Positions 16,753-24,493 of a DNA stretch of 28,937 nt are shown in pieces. The stretch covers positions 1-28,937 of the forward strand of contig PTLJ01000002.1 in NCBI GenBank assembly GCA_002938045.1, given 5' to 3'. The notes beneath the pieces were generated by a model, which was not told the origin of the DNA, did no database searches, and saw only the letters and a list, made by a program, of their open reading frames with translations. This DNA comes from Alphaproteobacteria bacterium MarineAlpha3_Bin4. Lineage in GTDB: Bacteria > Pseudomonadota > Alphaproteobacteria > Rhodospirillales > Casp-alpha2. The translations under genes and the position numbers were made by a program. The stretch's first letter is position 1, and each line of letters begins with the position of its first letter.

Positions 16753-17703
16753 TTATGCGGTCATAAGACCGTGATCCTTAATCGTTCCCGCAGGTTCATA
16801 ACGAACTGGTGTCGAGTAATCAGGGTCATCGTGCAGTCCCCAGTACATTTCAGTAAGCCGGCGTGTCACAGGACCTGGGGAGCCATCACCGATGTTTACA
16901 CCGTCAATAGAACGGACAGGCATAATGCCGCCTGCAGTCGAACTCAGAAAGACTTCATCGGCGTGCGTGAGGTCAGTCACGGGAATAGATGCTAGCTCGG
17001 CCTCGACGTTAAGGCATTCAGCCAATTCAATTACAGTACGGCGGGTTATTCCCTCCAGTACGCCGCGTTTAGGTGAGATTAGACGACCCTCCCGGAGCAT
17101 GAAGATATTCCATCCACGGCCCTCTGTTACGTTATCGTCTTGGTCCAATAAAACAGCGTAGAGCGCGTTACGATCGTAAGCCTCGAACAATGCCCTTACA
17201 AAATCTAGACGCCCAAAATTTTTTACTGTCGGATCGACCGCCTCAGGAGGAATACGAATGGTCTGTGCAACCACAATGTCACAGCCTGTTGACAATTCTT
17301 CCTCTGAGACCACGCCGTAATAGGGTATTGCCCAAGCCATGAAACGGTTCCGACAAGTCCTAAGATCCTTGTGAGCAGCCGAAGGCGAACCCCGGGTTGC
17401 AAGGAAATAAATCATCGAGTCTTTTAGATTAGCCTGCGCGACGCAGCCGTGTAGTATTTCTTCTACACAATTTCTATCGTAGTCCAGGCTATCATAACGT
17501 CGCTCTGCAATTGACAATTCCCAACGATCGAGATGATCATCAAGGCGAAAGAACCGGCCGTTTCGAACATGTACCACGTCGTAACACATGTCAGCGAGCT
17601 GGAAGCCCATATCAGTTACTGGGATTGAGAGTTCCGATACTGGCTTGAATTCGCCCTCTGAAAATCCACACCCCTGAACACCGTCTGCTTTATTATTCTC
17701 CAT
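16753..17703 (-). CDS. Fold-type IV aminotransferase resembling (R)-selective amine transaminases
   Basis: A 316-residue class IV PLP aminotransferase. K161 in DPTVKNFGRLDFVRALFEA is the Schiff-base lysine, E194 in VTEGRGWNIF contacts the PLP ring, RGVLEGITR (about 213-221) binds its phosphate, and STAGGIMPV forms the later cofactor loop. NGRFFRLDDHLDRWELS near residues 48-64 and the DPTVKN context are much closer to (R)-amine:pyruvate transaminases than to ordinary branched-chain or D-alanine aminotransferases. Natural substrates of that group are mostly unknown. The gene stands alone, on the opposite strand from the 387-residue unknown and divergent from it over 237 bp. Start ATG at 17703 has no strong ribosome site; an in-frame ATG does not occur again until residue 32, so the full length is kept. 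D-amino acid transaminase activity cannot be excluded. Confidence 0.8.
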   Translation of the reverse strand: MENNKADGVQGCGFSEGEFKPVSELSIPVTDMGFQLADMCYDVVHVRNGRFFRLDDHLDRWELSIAERRYDSLDYDRNCVEEILHGCVAQANLKDSMIYFLATRGSPSAAHKDLRTCRNRFMAWAIPYYGVVSEEELSTGCDIVVAQTIRIPPEAVDPTVKNFGRLDFVRALFEAYDRNALYAVLLDQDDNVTEGRGWNIFMLREGRLISPKRGVLEGITRRTVIELAECLNVEAELASIPVTDLTHADEVFLSSTAGGIMPVRSIDGVNIGDGSPGPVTRRLTEMYWGLHDDPDYSTPVRYEPAGTIKDHGLMTA

Positions 17704-17940
17704 TATGTTTCTCGATTTTCGTAAAAATGTAATGCCTATAAATCACAACTTTAAATGGATAACGGATAATTTCCCATCGCTATCTTCTCAAAGCGACCCA
17801 TGGGGATATGGGATGGCCTTTCTCGGTGGAGAAAGGTGCCTCAAGAATTTCTGCAATAAATTGTTGCGAAGGCTGAAGCACCCCGTTACGACGAATATCC
17901 GCCAAGATTCGGCGCTCGCGATCAGCGTAGGAGGAGGACG

Positions 17941-19104
17941 TTGAGCGCATCTACCAATACGCAACTCTGGCCAACCACCGGCGACAGTCCGATCGACTGG
18001 GAGCATGTGTTTGAATCCCAGGATCAAGGCCTTATTCCACTCATCAACAAGACCAAAACCCGCAACGGGTTGCGCAAGAGCGTGCGTACCATTATCCACA
18101 GCATGTTCCAGCGCAAGAACGACGACAAGAACCGGAGAAAGTTCGAGGCGAGGCTAGAAGAACTGTTGCCTAACGGAGACGCGCAGTCGGATCCTAACAT
18201 CGAAAACGAAAAAAGGCTGCTAACCGAGCTCCTGCGCGAGATAAAGGAAGAATGCCAGCGCATGGCCGCTGAGGCGGCGGCGGCACGTATTGATGCCGAC
18301 GAACACGCGTCCAGGGTTTTTGCCGAAGTTTGCTCCGATGTTGTGCAGACTTATTTCGACGCCCTGCAGGGCGGTATTGATCCAGATTTGGTAACACCGC
18401 TGCCGTTCATCCTGTCACCCACTTTCGCCGAACACTTCAAGGACGCGCTGCGCCGATACATCATCCCCGGATTGACCACTCGCTGCCGCGGAATGATTTT
18501 CCGTACCGGCCACCAACCGGCGGCCAGACGCCGTGAATTCCTAGAAAACTTACTTCAGGACCGCAAGGAAGGCCCTGCGCTGCGCGACTTCTTGGGAGAC
18601 GGCTGGCGCACTCTCACCAGCCATCAGCAGCTACCGCCGAAACCGGATGAGAAGGGGCTGTTTGGCAACAATCAAGAGCCTGGGCAGTTGTCGTTAGAGG
18701 AGTGGCAGGCCGAGGTCGTGGAAATCGAGAAGGCAAACGCACTGAGCGAAAAGTTCTGGTCTGAGATCTTCCAGCCGTCGGAGGCCTACTTGCCGCCGAC
18801 TGACGATGACCGGGACATGTTGGGCAGCCTTCTGGCCAAGTTGCCGGTGCGGATAACGAAGAAGATCACCGCAATCCGCCAGATGGTCGAGCAGGCAGAT
18901 GAGAACAGCAGCATCGGCAGGACGTTCGACAGCTACCGCCAGCACAGGGACGTGGACCTGGCGCTGCTCTCGGTCGCGCACCAGCGCCCGGATCTGCTCT
19001 TGGGCGAGGGAGACATGCTCAAGGTCCTGCTCAAAGGGTGCCAGGATCAGGTGAGGCAGGTGAGCTTCCCGCTCGTGCTGCGTTACATGAGCGACCACCT
19101 GTAG
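17941..19104 (+). CDS. Hypothetical protein of 387 residues, no recognised domain
   Basis: I do not recognise a family. The TTG start at 17941 is backed by a very strong ribosome site, AGGAGGAGG, five to six bases upstream. Codon choice is that of a real gene, with G/C-rich third positions. The protein is soluble, without a signal peptide or membrane segment. Residues about 45-120 are rich in Lys, Arg and Glu with long heptad-like stretches (FEARLEELL, EKRLLTELLREIKEE), suggesting a coiled coil. A mid-part near 150-190 is mixed hydrophobic (PLPFILSPTFAEHF), and the C-terminus (about 330-387) is again helical. The two cysteine-containing segments do not form a metal motif. It is divergent from the aminotransferase and convergent with the DoeB-like gene, 47 bp apart, so context gives no functional clue. 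Confidence 0.75.
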   Translation: MSASTNTQLWPTTGDSPIDWEHVFESQDQGLIPLINKTKTRNGLRKSVRTIIHSMFQRKNDDKNRRKFEARLEELLPNGDAQSDPNIENEKRLLTELLREIKEECQRMAAEAAAARIDADEHASRVFAEVCSDVVQTYFDALQGGIDPDLVTPLPFILSPTFAEHFKDALRRYIIPGLTTRCRGMIFRTGHQPAARRREFLENLLQDRKEGPALRDFLGDGWRTLTSHQQLPPKPDEKGLFGNNQEPGQLSLEEWQAEVVEIEKANALSEKFWSEIFQPSEAYLPPTDDDRDMLGSLLAKLPVRITKKITAIRQMVEQADENSSIGRTFDSYRQHRDVDLALLSVAHQRPDLLLGEGDMLKVLLKGCQDQVRQVSFPLVLRYMSDHL

Positions 19105-19151
19105 GCTGGGTGTTATGCGTCGACCGTTGCTCCAGCTTTACAGGAGCCCAT

Positions 19152-20162
19152 TCATAAGTCGTGGTTATAGTCTTCGGCGATTAGGGCGAGACAATCGCCC
19201 TTCTCAATCAACCCCGGCAGGTGGCGTTGGATCACCGTCCCCGCCTTTGGCGCCGTGTGGAGCAGCGGCACACGTTCGGCGTCGTCGACGAAATGGATAC
19301 GACCTACAACGTCGCCCGCGGCAACCTCGGCGCCAATCTCAGCAACGATTTCATAGAGTCCCGACGCCATAGCAGGCACATAGGCCTCGCCGAGCGCGTG
19401 CATGACCCGGGTGCCGCCGGGCCGGACGACCGGCACCTCGTCGATCATGTTGAAATGACAGAGGATGTTACGCACTCCAGTCTCGGCGATAGAGATAGTC
19501 TCAACGCTGGCCGAGCCGCCACCACCGAGCTCTGTTGAGACAAACACCTTGCCCGCCTCTTCAACCGCAGTATCGAGCATGCCCGATGCGTCAAGTTCAA
19601 CTAGGATTAGACTAATCGGTGCCCCAAACGCCTTGGATACGGCCAGAGTACGGGCCATCAATTCTTTATCGGCGAGTTCGTGGATGACAGTGCAAGGGCT
19701 CAGATACATCGTCCTACCACCGGCGTGAATGTCGACAACAGCGTCGCATAACGGCAGCACCTTGCTTATCACGTAATGGGCGATCATCTCGGTGATGGTA
19801 CCGTCGCTATTTCCCGGAAACACCCGATTCATGTTGCCGCCGTCGATCGGCGACGTACGCCGACCAGCCCGGAAGGCCGGGTAGTTGAGGGCCGGTATGA
19901 TTATCACCCGGCCCCTGATTGCAGAAGGCTCGAGCCGGGCGCGCAGCTTAACAAGCGCGATCGGACCCTCGTATTCGTCTCCGTGATTGGCGCCGGTCAA
20001 TAGAACCGTTGGCCCTTCGCCATTCTTGATCACGGTGATGGGCATCTGAATTGAGCCCCACGCAGATTTGTCGTGCGAATAGGGAATGGAGAGGTAGCCG
20101 TGCTGCTTGCCGTCGATCACGTAATCGACGCTAGCGGTAATCTTGGATTTCTGTTGAGGCAT
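19152..20162 (-). CDS. doeB: DoeB-like N-alpha-acetyl-L-2,4-diaminobutyrate deacetylase (AstE/AspA family)
   Basis: A 336-residue zinc carboxypeptidase-like deacylase. GANHGDEYEGPIAL supplies the His and Glu zinc ligands, VVDIHAGG the second His, and TELGGGGSAS lies near the active site. SIDYxxDGxQHGYLxxPYSHDxSAWGSIQMPIT-type wording at the N-terminus and RTSPIDGGNMNRVFPG match DoeB of ectoine degradation rather than succinylglutamate desuccinylase. The reaction would free 2,4-diaminobutyrate from its N-acetyl form. I chose the ATG at 20162 because GGAGGGGG precedes it directly; an upstream in-frame TTG at 20222 is unlikely. The ectoine hydrolase DoeA is absent from the window, so the pathway would be completed elsewhere, or the enzyme acts on another acylated amino acid. 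Confidence 0.75.
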   Translation of the reverse strand: MPQQKSKITASVDYVIDGKQHGYLSIPYSHDKSAWGSIQMPITVIKNGEGPTVLLTGANHGDEYEGPIALVKLRARLEPSAIRGRVIIIPALNYPAFRAGRRTSPIDGGNMNRVFPGNSDGTITEMIAHYVISKVLPLCDAVVDIHAGGRTMYLSPCTVIHELADKELMARTLAVSKAFGAPISLILVELDASGMLDTAVEEAGKVFVSTELGGGGSASVETISIAETGVRNILCHFNMIDEVPVVRPGGTRVMHALGEAYVPAMASGLYEIVAEIGAEVAAGDVVGRIHFVDDAERVPLLHTAPKAGTVIQRHLPGLIEKGDCLALIAEDYNHDL

Positions 20163-20599
20163 TCCCCCTCCCCCTGGTCCCATTAGCCATAGCGCGAGGT
20201 TAGACGTCGGCGACAACTGCAATCACGTCTCGACGACGGCCGCTCTGCTTAACCGCAATCAAGTAAGCCACGTAGAGGTTACGCCAAATTTCCTTACAGC
20301 AACCACCACAAAAAGAGACAGGGAAAAATCATGCACATCATCAATGCTTACCCGTCGAACAAGGGTTGCTCTACGCGATCTTCGATTGCGTCCTTGTCAA
20401 CAAAATTTCATCGATGACATCTTGGAAACGCTGGTCTGCTTCGTTGATAACTCGGCCGCCAGCCCCAACATTACCGCCGACGGTTAGGAGTGCCGTGGTA
20501 GCTTATCTCGCGCGGCCTGATTAAGTCGAGAGCCATCGTCGCCACAAGCCGGTGCTCCGTACAGCAGTTTCGTGACGATCATCCGAAGCCCTCAACCGG
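20163..20599 (-). other. Gene-free region with a possible decayed minus-strand reading frame
   Basis: These 437 bases separate the flavoprotein stop from the DoeB-like start. On the minus strand a 32-residue frame starts with ATG near 20573. A second frame overlaps it further on and reads TALLTVGGNVGAGGRVINEA followed by DQRFQDVIDEILLTRTQ, then stops; a third frame gives VEQPLFDG. The protein-like text broken by frame changes suggests a small gene in decay at the end of the operon. No family is recognised. The promoter of the DoeB-like gene should also lie here, near 20180-20300. Confidence 0.3.
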
Positions 20600-22324
20600 T
20601 CACTCAGCAGCTGTCTCGCGGAGCAGAGTCTCCCCGGGACGTATGCGGGTGAACCTGACCGGTTTGCGTTCGACGGCGATGTCGTCACCGTCAAGGCGCG
20701 CGCTGGTAAACCAAGAGTTCCCGATATCGCATGCGTCGGGAAAGTCGGCGCGGAAGTGCGCGCCGCGCGATTCGTCGCGCGCTGTGGCGGCAGCGACAAT
20801 GACGCGACTGACCAGGATTAGGTTCTCGAGATTGAGCCAATCATGCCAGGCGAGATGATAGGCGCGCGTGCCGGCATTGACGCCGATTTCGTTTAAATCT
20901 CGCCTGAGGGCGTCCAATTCCGTCCGCGCCCGCTCCAGGCTTGCCGCATCTCGGATAATGCCAGCATCTTCCCACATCATGTCATAGAGCCGCTCACGGA
21001 TTGCCTCGATATCGCCGGATGGTTTTTCGAATGGATGCAAGCAATGGCCGCAAGCGTCATTGAGCGCCGTCGCGTCCGGCTCTGCTAACTCGCCTGCCGA
21101 AGCAAGCCAGCGCGCGATGCCGTCGCCGGCAAGGCCACCAAATACGGTCGAGTTAGCGACGCCGTTGCCACCTAAACGATTGGCTCCATGCACGCCACCG
21201 GTGTCCTCGCCGGCCGCGAACAGGCCACGGAGGGAGGTCTTGCCGTTAGCCTCGAAGACAACACCACCCATCATGTAGTGCGCCGTCGGCACCACCTCGA
21301 CCAAGCCCGAAACCAAATCGAATCCGCAATCGGCGCAGCGATCGACCATACCGCGGAAGTTTGTACGCACCGCGGTGCCGTCGAGATGGCGCATGGTAAG
21401 AAAAAGCCCACCGTTAGCACCAGTGTTGCCAGCCCGCATTTCACTTAACATGGCGCGACTGACGATATCGCGCGTCGCGCGCTCTCCTTGCTCGTCGTAC
21501 CTCGTCATAAAACGCTCGCCTTCGCCGTTAAGAAGATGGCCACCAAAACCGCGCAGTCCTTCCTCAATGATGGTGCCGGTGATGCGCGTGTCGGGACCAG
21601 CGATCAGGCCGGTCGGGTGAAACTGCACCATTTCCATGTCTCTTACAGGCAAGCCGGCGCGTAACGCCATTGCCAGGCCGTCGCAAGATTTGTCACCCGA
21701 CGGCGTATGGTAGCGGTACATTGTCGGCCCGCCACCTGTGGCGAGCAACACGGCCCGGGCACGAACGAAAGTGAAGTCGCCCGAGCGTATATCGATCATC
21801 AAGACGCCTGAGAGAGCACTTCCGTCAGTTGTCTTGATCAACTCCACGGCGCGATGGTCCTCGAGCCGCTTGATGCCCAGCGACCATACCTGCTCTGCCA
21901 AACGGTTAATGATCTCGATACCGGTAAGATCGCCCTTGTGCACGGTGCGGTCAAAAGTCTGCCCAGCGAACGCCTTTTGGTGCACACTGCCGTCCGGATT
22001 GCGGTCGAAATAGCAGCCGAGCTCGTTCTCGAGCTCTCGAATACGAACCTGAGCCTCGGTCACCAAAGTCCAAGCAAGGTCCTGGTTGTTGAGCCACTTG
22101 CCACCCTCGATGGTATCCATGAAGTGGCGCTCGGCCGAATCATCTTTAGCCAAGGCGACGTTATAACCGCCCTGCACCATGCGCGTGCAGCCGCATTTTC
22201 CGAGCAGGCCTTTTACCGCAACGGTGACGTCCAGGTCCGGCGCCACCTGCAGCGTGTGTAGCGCCGCGAATAGCCCGGCACCGCCGGAGCCAAGGATCAA
22301 AACATCGGTATCGATCCGCCTCAC
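20600..22324 (-). CDS. Succinate dehydrogenase/fumarate reductase-type flavoprotein subunit
   Basis: The 574-residue protein belongs to the SdhA/FrdA/L-aspartate oxidase superfamily. VLILGSGGAGLFAALHTLQ (about 8-26) binds FAD, MVQFHPTGL carries the catalytic-site His, RATRDIVSRAM the catalytic Arg region, and VHGANRLGGNGVANSTVFGG closes the FAD site. The segment normally reading SHTVxAQGG, where His holds FAD covalently, is here CGCTRMVQGG, with Cys in the His place. FAD is therefore probably bound non-covalently. The GTG start overlaps the TGA of the fumarase beta gene (GTGA). Together with the FeS protein and anchors upstream it would desaturate a dicarboxylate and pass electrons to quinone, or reduce the unsaturated form. 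Being last in the operon, after the hydratase genes, is an unusual order. Substrate unknown. Confidence 0.85.
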   Translation of the reverse strand: MRRIDTDVLILGSGGAGLFAALHTLQVAPDLDVTVAVKGLLGKCGCTRMVQGGYNVALAKDDSAERHFMDTIEGGKWLNNQDLAWTLVTEAQVRIRELENELGCYFDRNPDGSVHQKAFAGQTFDRTVHKGDLTGIEIINRLAEQVWSLGIKRLEDHRAVELIKTTDGSALSGVLMIDIRSGDFTFVRARAVLLATGGGPTMYRYHTPSGDKSCDGLAMALRAGLPVRDMEMVQFHPTGLIAGPDTRITGTIIEEGLRGFGGHLLNGEGERFMTRYDEQGERATRDIVSRAMLSEMRAGNTGANGGLFLTMRHLDGTAVRTNFRGMVDRCADCGFDLVSGLVEVVPTAHYMMGGVVFEANGKTSLRGLFAAGEDTGGVHGANRLGGNGVANSTVFGGLAGDGIARWLASAGELAEPDATALNDACGHCLHPFEKPSGDIEAIRERLYDMMWEDAGIIRDAASLERARTELDALRRDLNEIGVNAGTRAYHLAWHDWLNLENLILVSRVIVAAATARDESRGAHFRADFPDACDIGNSWFTSARLDGDDIAVERKPVRFTRIRPGETLLRETAAE

Positions 22325-22932
22325 GTCTCGACGCCCATGCTCGCCAGAGCCGCAGCACGGCGCTCGCGTGCGGTCAGGTTGACGGCCTCGTAAAGGCTTC
22401 CTCCGTGACTGTCCATCGCCACCAGCAACGGTCCGAAGTCGGCGATTTCAAATTGCCAAAGACTTTCCGGGTTAAGGTCGTCCATGTCGACGTCGAGAAT
22501 ACGCTTAATCCAAGTCGTTTCTAGCGCCGCAGTGCCGCCGATAATGGCGAGATAGACCCCCCCCAAGTCCTGGAACGCCTGCGACGATTCCGGTCCGAGA
22601 CCACCCTTGCCGATGATAATGCGCACGCCATTCCGTTCCATCAACGGGCGTGTGAATCGCTCCATGCGCATCGACGTGGTAGTGCCGATGCAGACCGACT
22701 CGTAGCCGGCCGGACACGAATTTGAGGGATCGACCCGGCGTACGTTGGGTGCGGTGTGGATGACCGCGTGGCCAGTGAGATCAAGGCGTGTCTCGCGGCC
22801 GTGGTCGAACATCTGGATTTGGGTTGCGTCGCGGATGCCGAAAAGCGCATCTTGCAGTGTCACATGGTCACCGATCCGGAGCTTGTAAACGTCCTCTCCC
22901 ATGCACGGCATCTTGATGTTGTAAGCAGCCAC
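22321..22932 (-). CDS. Class I fumarase/L(+)-tartrate dehydratase beta subunit
   Basis: A 203-residue protein matching the C-terminal (beta) domain of two-subunit class I hydro-lyases: LRIGDHVTLQDALFGIRDA near 18-36, HTAPNVRRV, CPAGYESVCIGTTTSMRMERF, IIIGKGGLG and DSHGGSLYEAVN. It pairs with the alpha subunit encoded just upstream. The complex adds or removes water on a dicarboxylate such as fumarate, mesaconate or tartrate. The GTG start at 22932 has a strong GGGAGGGGG site right before it. Overlap with the following flavoprotein gene indicates coupled expression. Sequence alone does not separate fumarase from tartrate dehydratase. Confidence 0.88.
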   Translation of the reverse strand: MAAYNIKMPCMGEDVYKLRIGDHVTLQDALFGIRDATQIQMFDHGRETRLDLTGHAVIHTAPNVRRVDPSNSCPAGYESVCIGTTTSMRMERFTRPLMERNGVRIIIGKGGLGPESSQAFQDLGGVYLAIIGGTAALETTWIKRILDVDMDDLNPESLWQFEIADFGPLLVAMDSHGGSLYEAVNLTARERRAAALASMGVET

Positions 22933-22942
22933 ATCCCCCTCC

Positions 22943-23818
22943 CTAGAATCCGAACTCGACGCCCACCGGTGTTATGGTGGCACGGGCGCGCCTCGCCGAG
23001 TGGCATTGGATGTTGACAGCAACAGGGTTCATGGTGATGTGAGTAGCGGCGATCTCGACGTGAACGGCGAAGGCAGTCGAGTCGCCGCCCAGCCCCTGCG
23101 GCCCGATACCAAGCGAATTGACAGCGGCTGAGAGTTCTGCCTCTAGCTTCGCCCCTTCTGGGTCTGCGCAAGCGGAGCCGAGTTCGCGCGTCGCCGCGAC
23201 CTTGGCCAGGTGTGCACACAAATCCGACGTGCCGCCGACGCCAACACCGACGATAGTCGGCGGGCAGACCTTGCCGCCAGCTTCCATTACCCGGTCGATG
23301 ACGAAGGTCTTAACGCCGGCGATGCCGTCGGCCGGGATACACATCTTCAAGAACGAGCCATTCTCAGAACCGGACCCCTTGGGTATCATCTCGATCTCCA
23401 ACTCATCGGCGACGTTGGAAAAGTCCAGATTGATCACCGGCACGCGGATGCCACAGGACGTGTGTTCGTTCTCGCGTGTCACCGGATGGACGACTGAGGA
23501 GCGCAGCGGGTATTCCCGCGTCGCCCGCGCACAGCCGCGGCGGATCGCTTGCTTGAGGCCCCAGCCGTCAACCTCGACGCCACAGCCGATGGTGACGTTG
23601 TAGATGGGTATGCCGGTATCCTGGCACAGCAGGTTGTCGGTCTCCTCAGCGACCTCGATGTTATCGATCATGGTCGCCAGGATGCTCTTGCCGGTGGCAT
23701 CGGTCTCGCTGGAGTCGAGCCGTGTGAAGCCCTGTTTGATATCGTCGGGAAGCACTTTCAATGCGCGGATGTAGAGGGCCTTGGCCGTTTCTTCCACGGT
23801 TTCGAGATCAATGTTCAT
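22943..23818 (-). CDS. Class I fumarase/L(+)-tartrate dehydratase alpha subunit
   Basis: A 291-residue iron-sulfur subunit. The hallmark NLLCQDTGIPIY (about 58-69) gives the first cluster cysteine; GTSDLCAHLAKVA and NIQCHSARR supply further conserved cysteines that are candidates for the [4Fe-4S] ligands. IPKGSGSENGSF and PPTIVGVGVGGT are also typical. The start is the ATG at 23818, with AAGGAG seven bases upstream; the open frame continues further upstream to 24091 but that part is a shadow of the membrane-protein gene. Length is typical for an alpha subunit. The 10-base gap to the beta gene fits an obligate pair. The place between membrane anchor genes and a FrdA-like gene suggests that it hydrates the product of that dehydrogenase. 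Confidence 0.88.
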   Translation of the reverse strand: MNIDLETVEETAKALYIRALKVLPDDIKQGFTRLDSSETDATGKSILATMIDNIEVAEETDNLLCQDTGIPIYNVTIGCGVEVDGWGLKQAIRRGCARATREYPLRSSVVHPVTRENEHTSCGIRVPVINLDFSNVADELEIEMIPKGSGSENGSFLKMCIPADGIAGVKTFVIDRVMEAGGKVCPPTIVGVGVGGTSDLCAHLAKVAATRELGSACADPEGAKLEAELSAAVNSLGIGPQGLGGDSTAFAVHVEIAATHITMNPVAVNIQCHSARRARATITPVGVEFGF

Positions 23819-23829
23819 CTCACTTCTCC

Positions 23830-24162
23830 TTAGAAAACCAACGTCGAGGTGAAAATTAGCAACAGCGCCCGCACGGGCCTCAGGAGCCAACGCTTGTTCA
23901 ATATCCGATAGACCTTGAGCCCGAGCCAGGCGCATATCGCCACTGCGGGTACACACCACAGGAACTGGATGCCCGTCCCAGCCGTCACCAACCCGACCCA
24001 CACCTGCGCGGCGAGGCTCAACGCGTGCATGGTGAACCCGGTGATGATAATCAGCGGCATCTCGTCCGCTGTTGCCATACCAAGAAGCCACATGGCGCTG
24101 AGCACGAGCGCGTAGCCGAAGCCGTCGTCGCCGACGAGAATAAGGGCCTTCTCAAGAGGCAT
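23830..24162 (-). CDS. Small membrane protein of unknown function in the dehydrogenase-hydratase operon
   Basis: A 110-residue hydrophobic protein with three or four predicted membrane segments (about 13-32, 38-60, 63-83 and near 95-108). The ATG at 24162 overlaps the end of the preceding cytochrome-b-like gene by 11 bases, and the stop lies 11 bases before the fumarase alpha start, so it is embedded in the operon. I recognise no family. It has one His (MHALSLAAQ) but not the paired HR..S..H pattern of SdhC. It may be an extra anchor, a transport component for the substrate, or an assembly factor. Coding is supported by its spacing and coherent hydrophobic pattern. Confidence 0.6.
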   Translation of the reverse strand: MPLEKALILVGDDGFGYALVLSAMWLLGMATADEMPLIIITGFTMHALSLAAQVWVGLVTAGTGIQFLWCVPAVAICAWLGLKVYRILNKRWLLRPVRALLLIFTSTLVF

Positions 24163-24493
24163 TGAGCAGAAACGCCAACCCGGCACATAGGCTGACTCCT
24201 CCGGAAATCGTGATCATGGTCTTTTGCCAGTTCCGCCACGGCAGAAACTCGACTGCCAATAGCCTTAGGCCGCCGGTAAGGTGGGCCGCAAGCAACACCA
24301 CCAGGCCAGCCTCGGCCAATGCGACCAGCGGGTTGGATGTCCAGGCGAGGAAGGCGTCCATGGCGCGGGCATCCTCAACCGCCAGCCTGAGGACGAGGAA
24401 GTGCGCCGGCAGGAATAACCCTAGCACTACGCCCGACACCCGGTGCAGCACGAAAGCCCAATAGGCGGGGTGGTTGCGGTGCTGGTGGCTCAT
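24152..24493 (-). CDS. Succinate dehydrogenase cytochrome b556-like membrane anchor subunit
   Basis: A 113-residue protein with three membrane helices and the SdhC signature HRVSGVVLGLFLPAHF (about 16-31), in which the second His is a likely haem ligand. A further His appears in the second helix (LLAAHLTGGLR). The start ATG at 24493 overlaps the stop of the upstream anchor gene as ATGA; the open frame continues upstream to 24817 but only as a shadow. It should anchor the flavoprotein and FeS protein to the inner membrane and pass electrons to or from quinone. Confidence 0.78.
   Translation of the reverse strand: MSHQHRNHPAYWAFVLHRVSGVVLGLFLPAHFLVLRLAVEDARAMDAFLAWTSNPLVALAEAGLVVLLAAHLTGGLRLLAVEFLPWRNWQKTMITISGGVSLCAGLAFLLNAS

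Noticed and set aside
16757..16770. Short hairpin CGGTC/GACCG at the end of the fold-type IV aminotransferase gene
   Set aside because: Five pairs only, within the last codons, and not followed by a run of T on the minus strand, so not a convincing terminator.
17705..17944. A 79-codon plus-strand frame ending in the TTGA that overlaps the start of the 387-residue gene
   Set aside because: No ribosome site precedes its ATG, the composition is not gene-like, and nothing resembles a known protein. The overlap is probably chance.
20163..20222. Earlier TTG start for the DoeB-like gene
   Set aside because: It would translate the GGAGGGGG ribosome site into a glycine run. The ATG at 20162 directly follows that site and gives a normal DoeB length.
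23819..24091. N-terminal extension of the fumarase alpha frame
   Set aside because: The added residues are a shadow of the small membrane-protein gene, and a good ribosome site stands before the ATG at 23818.
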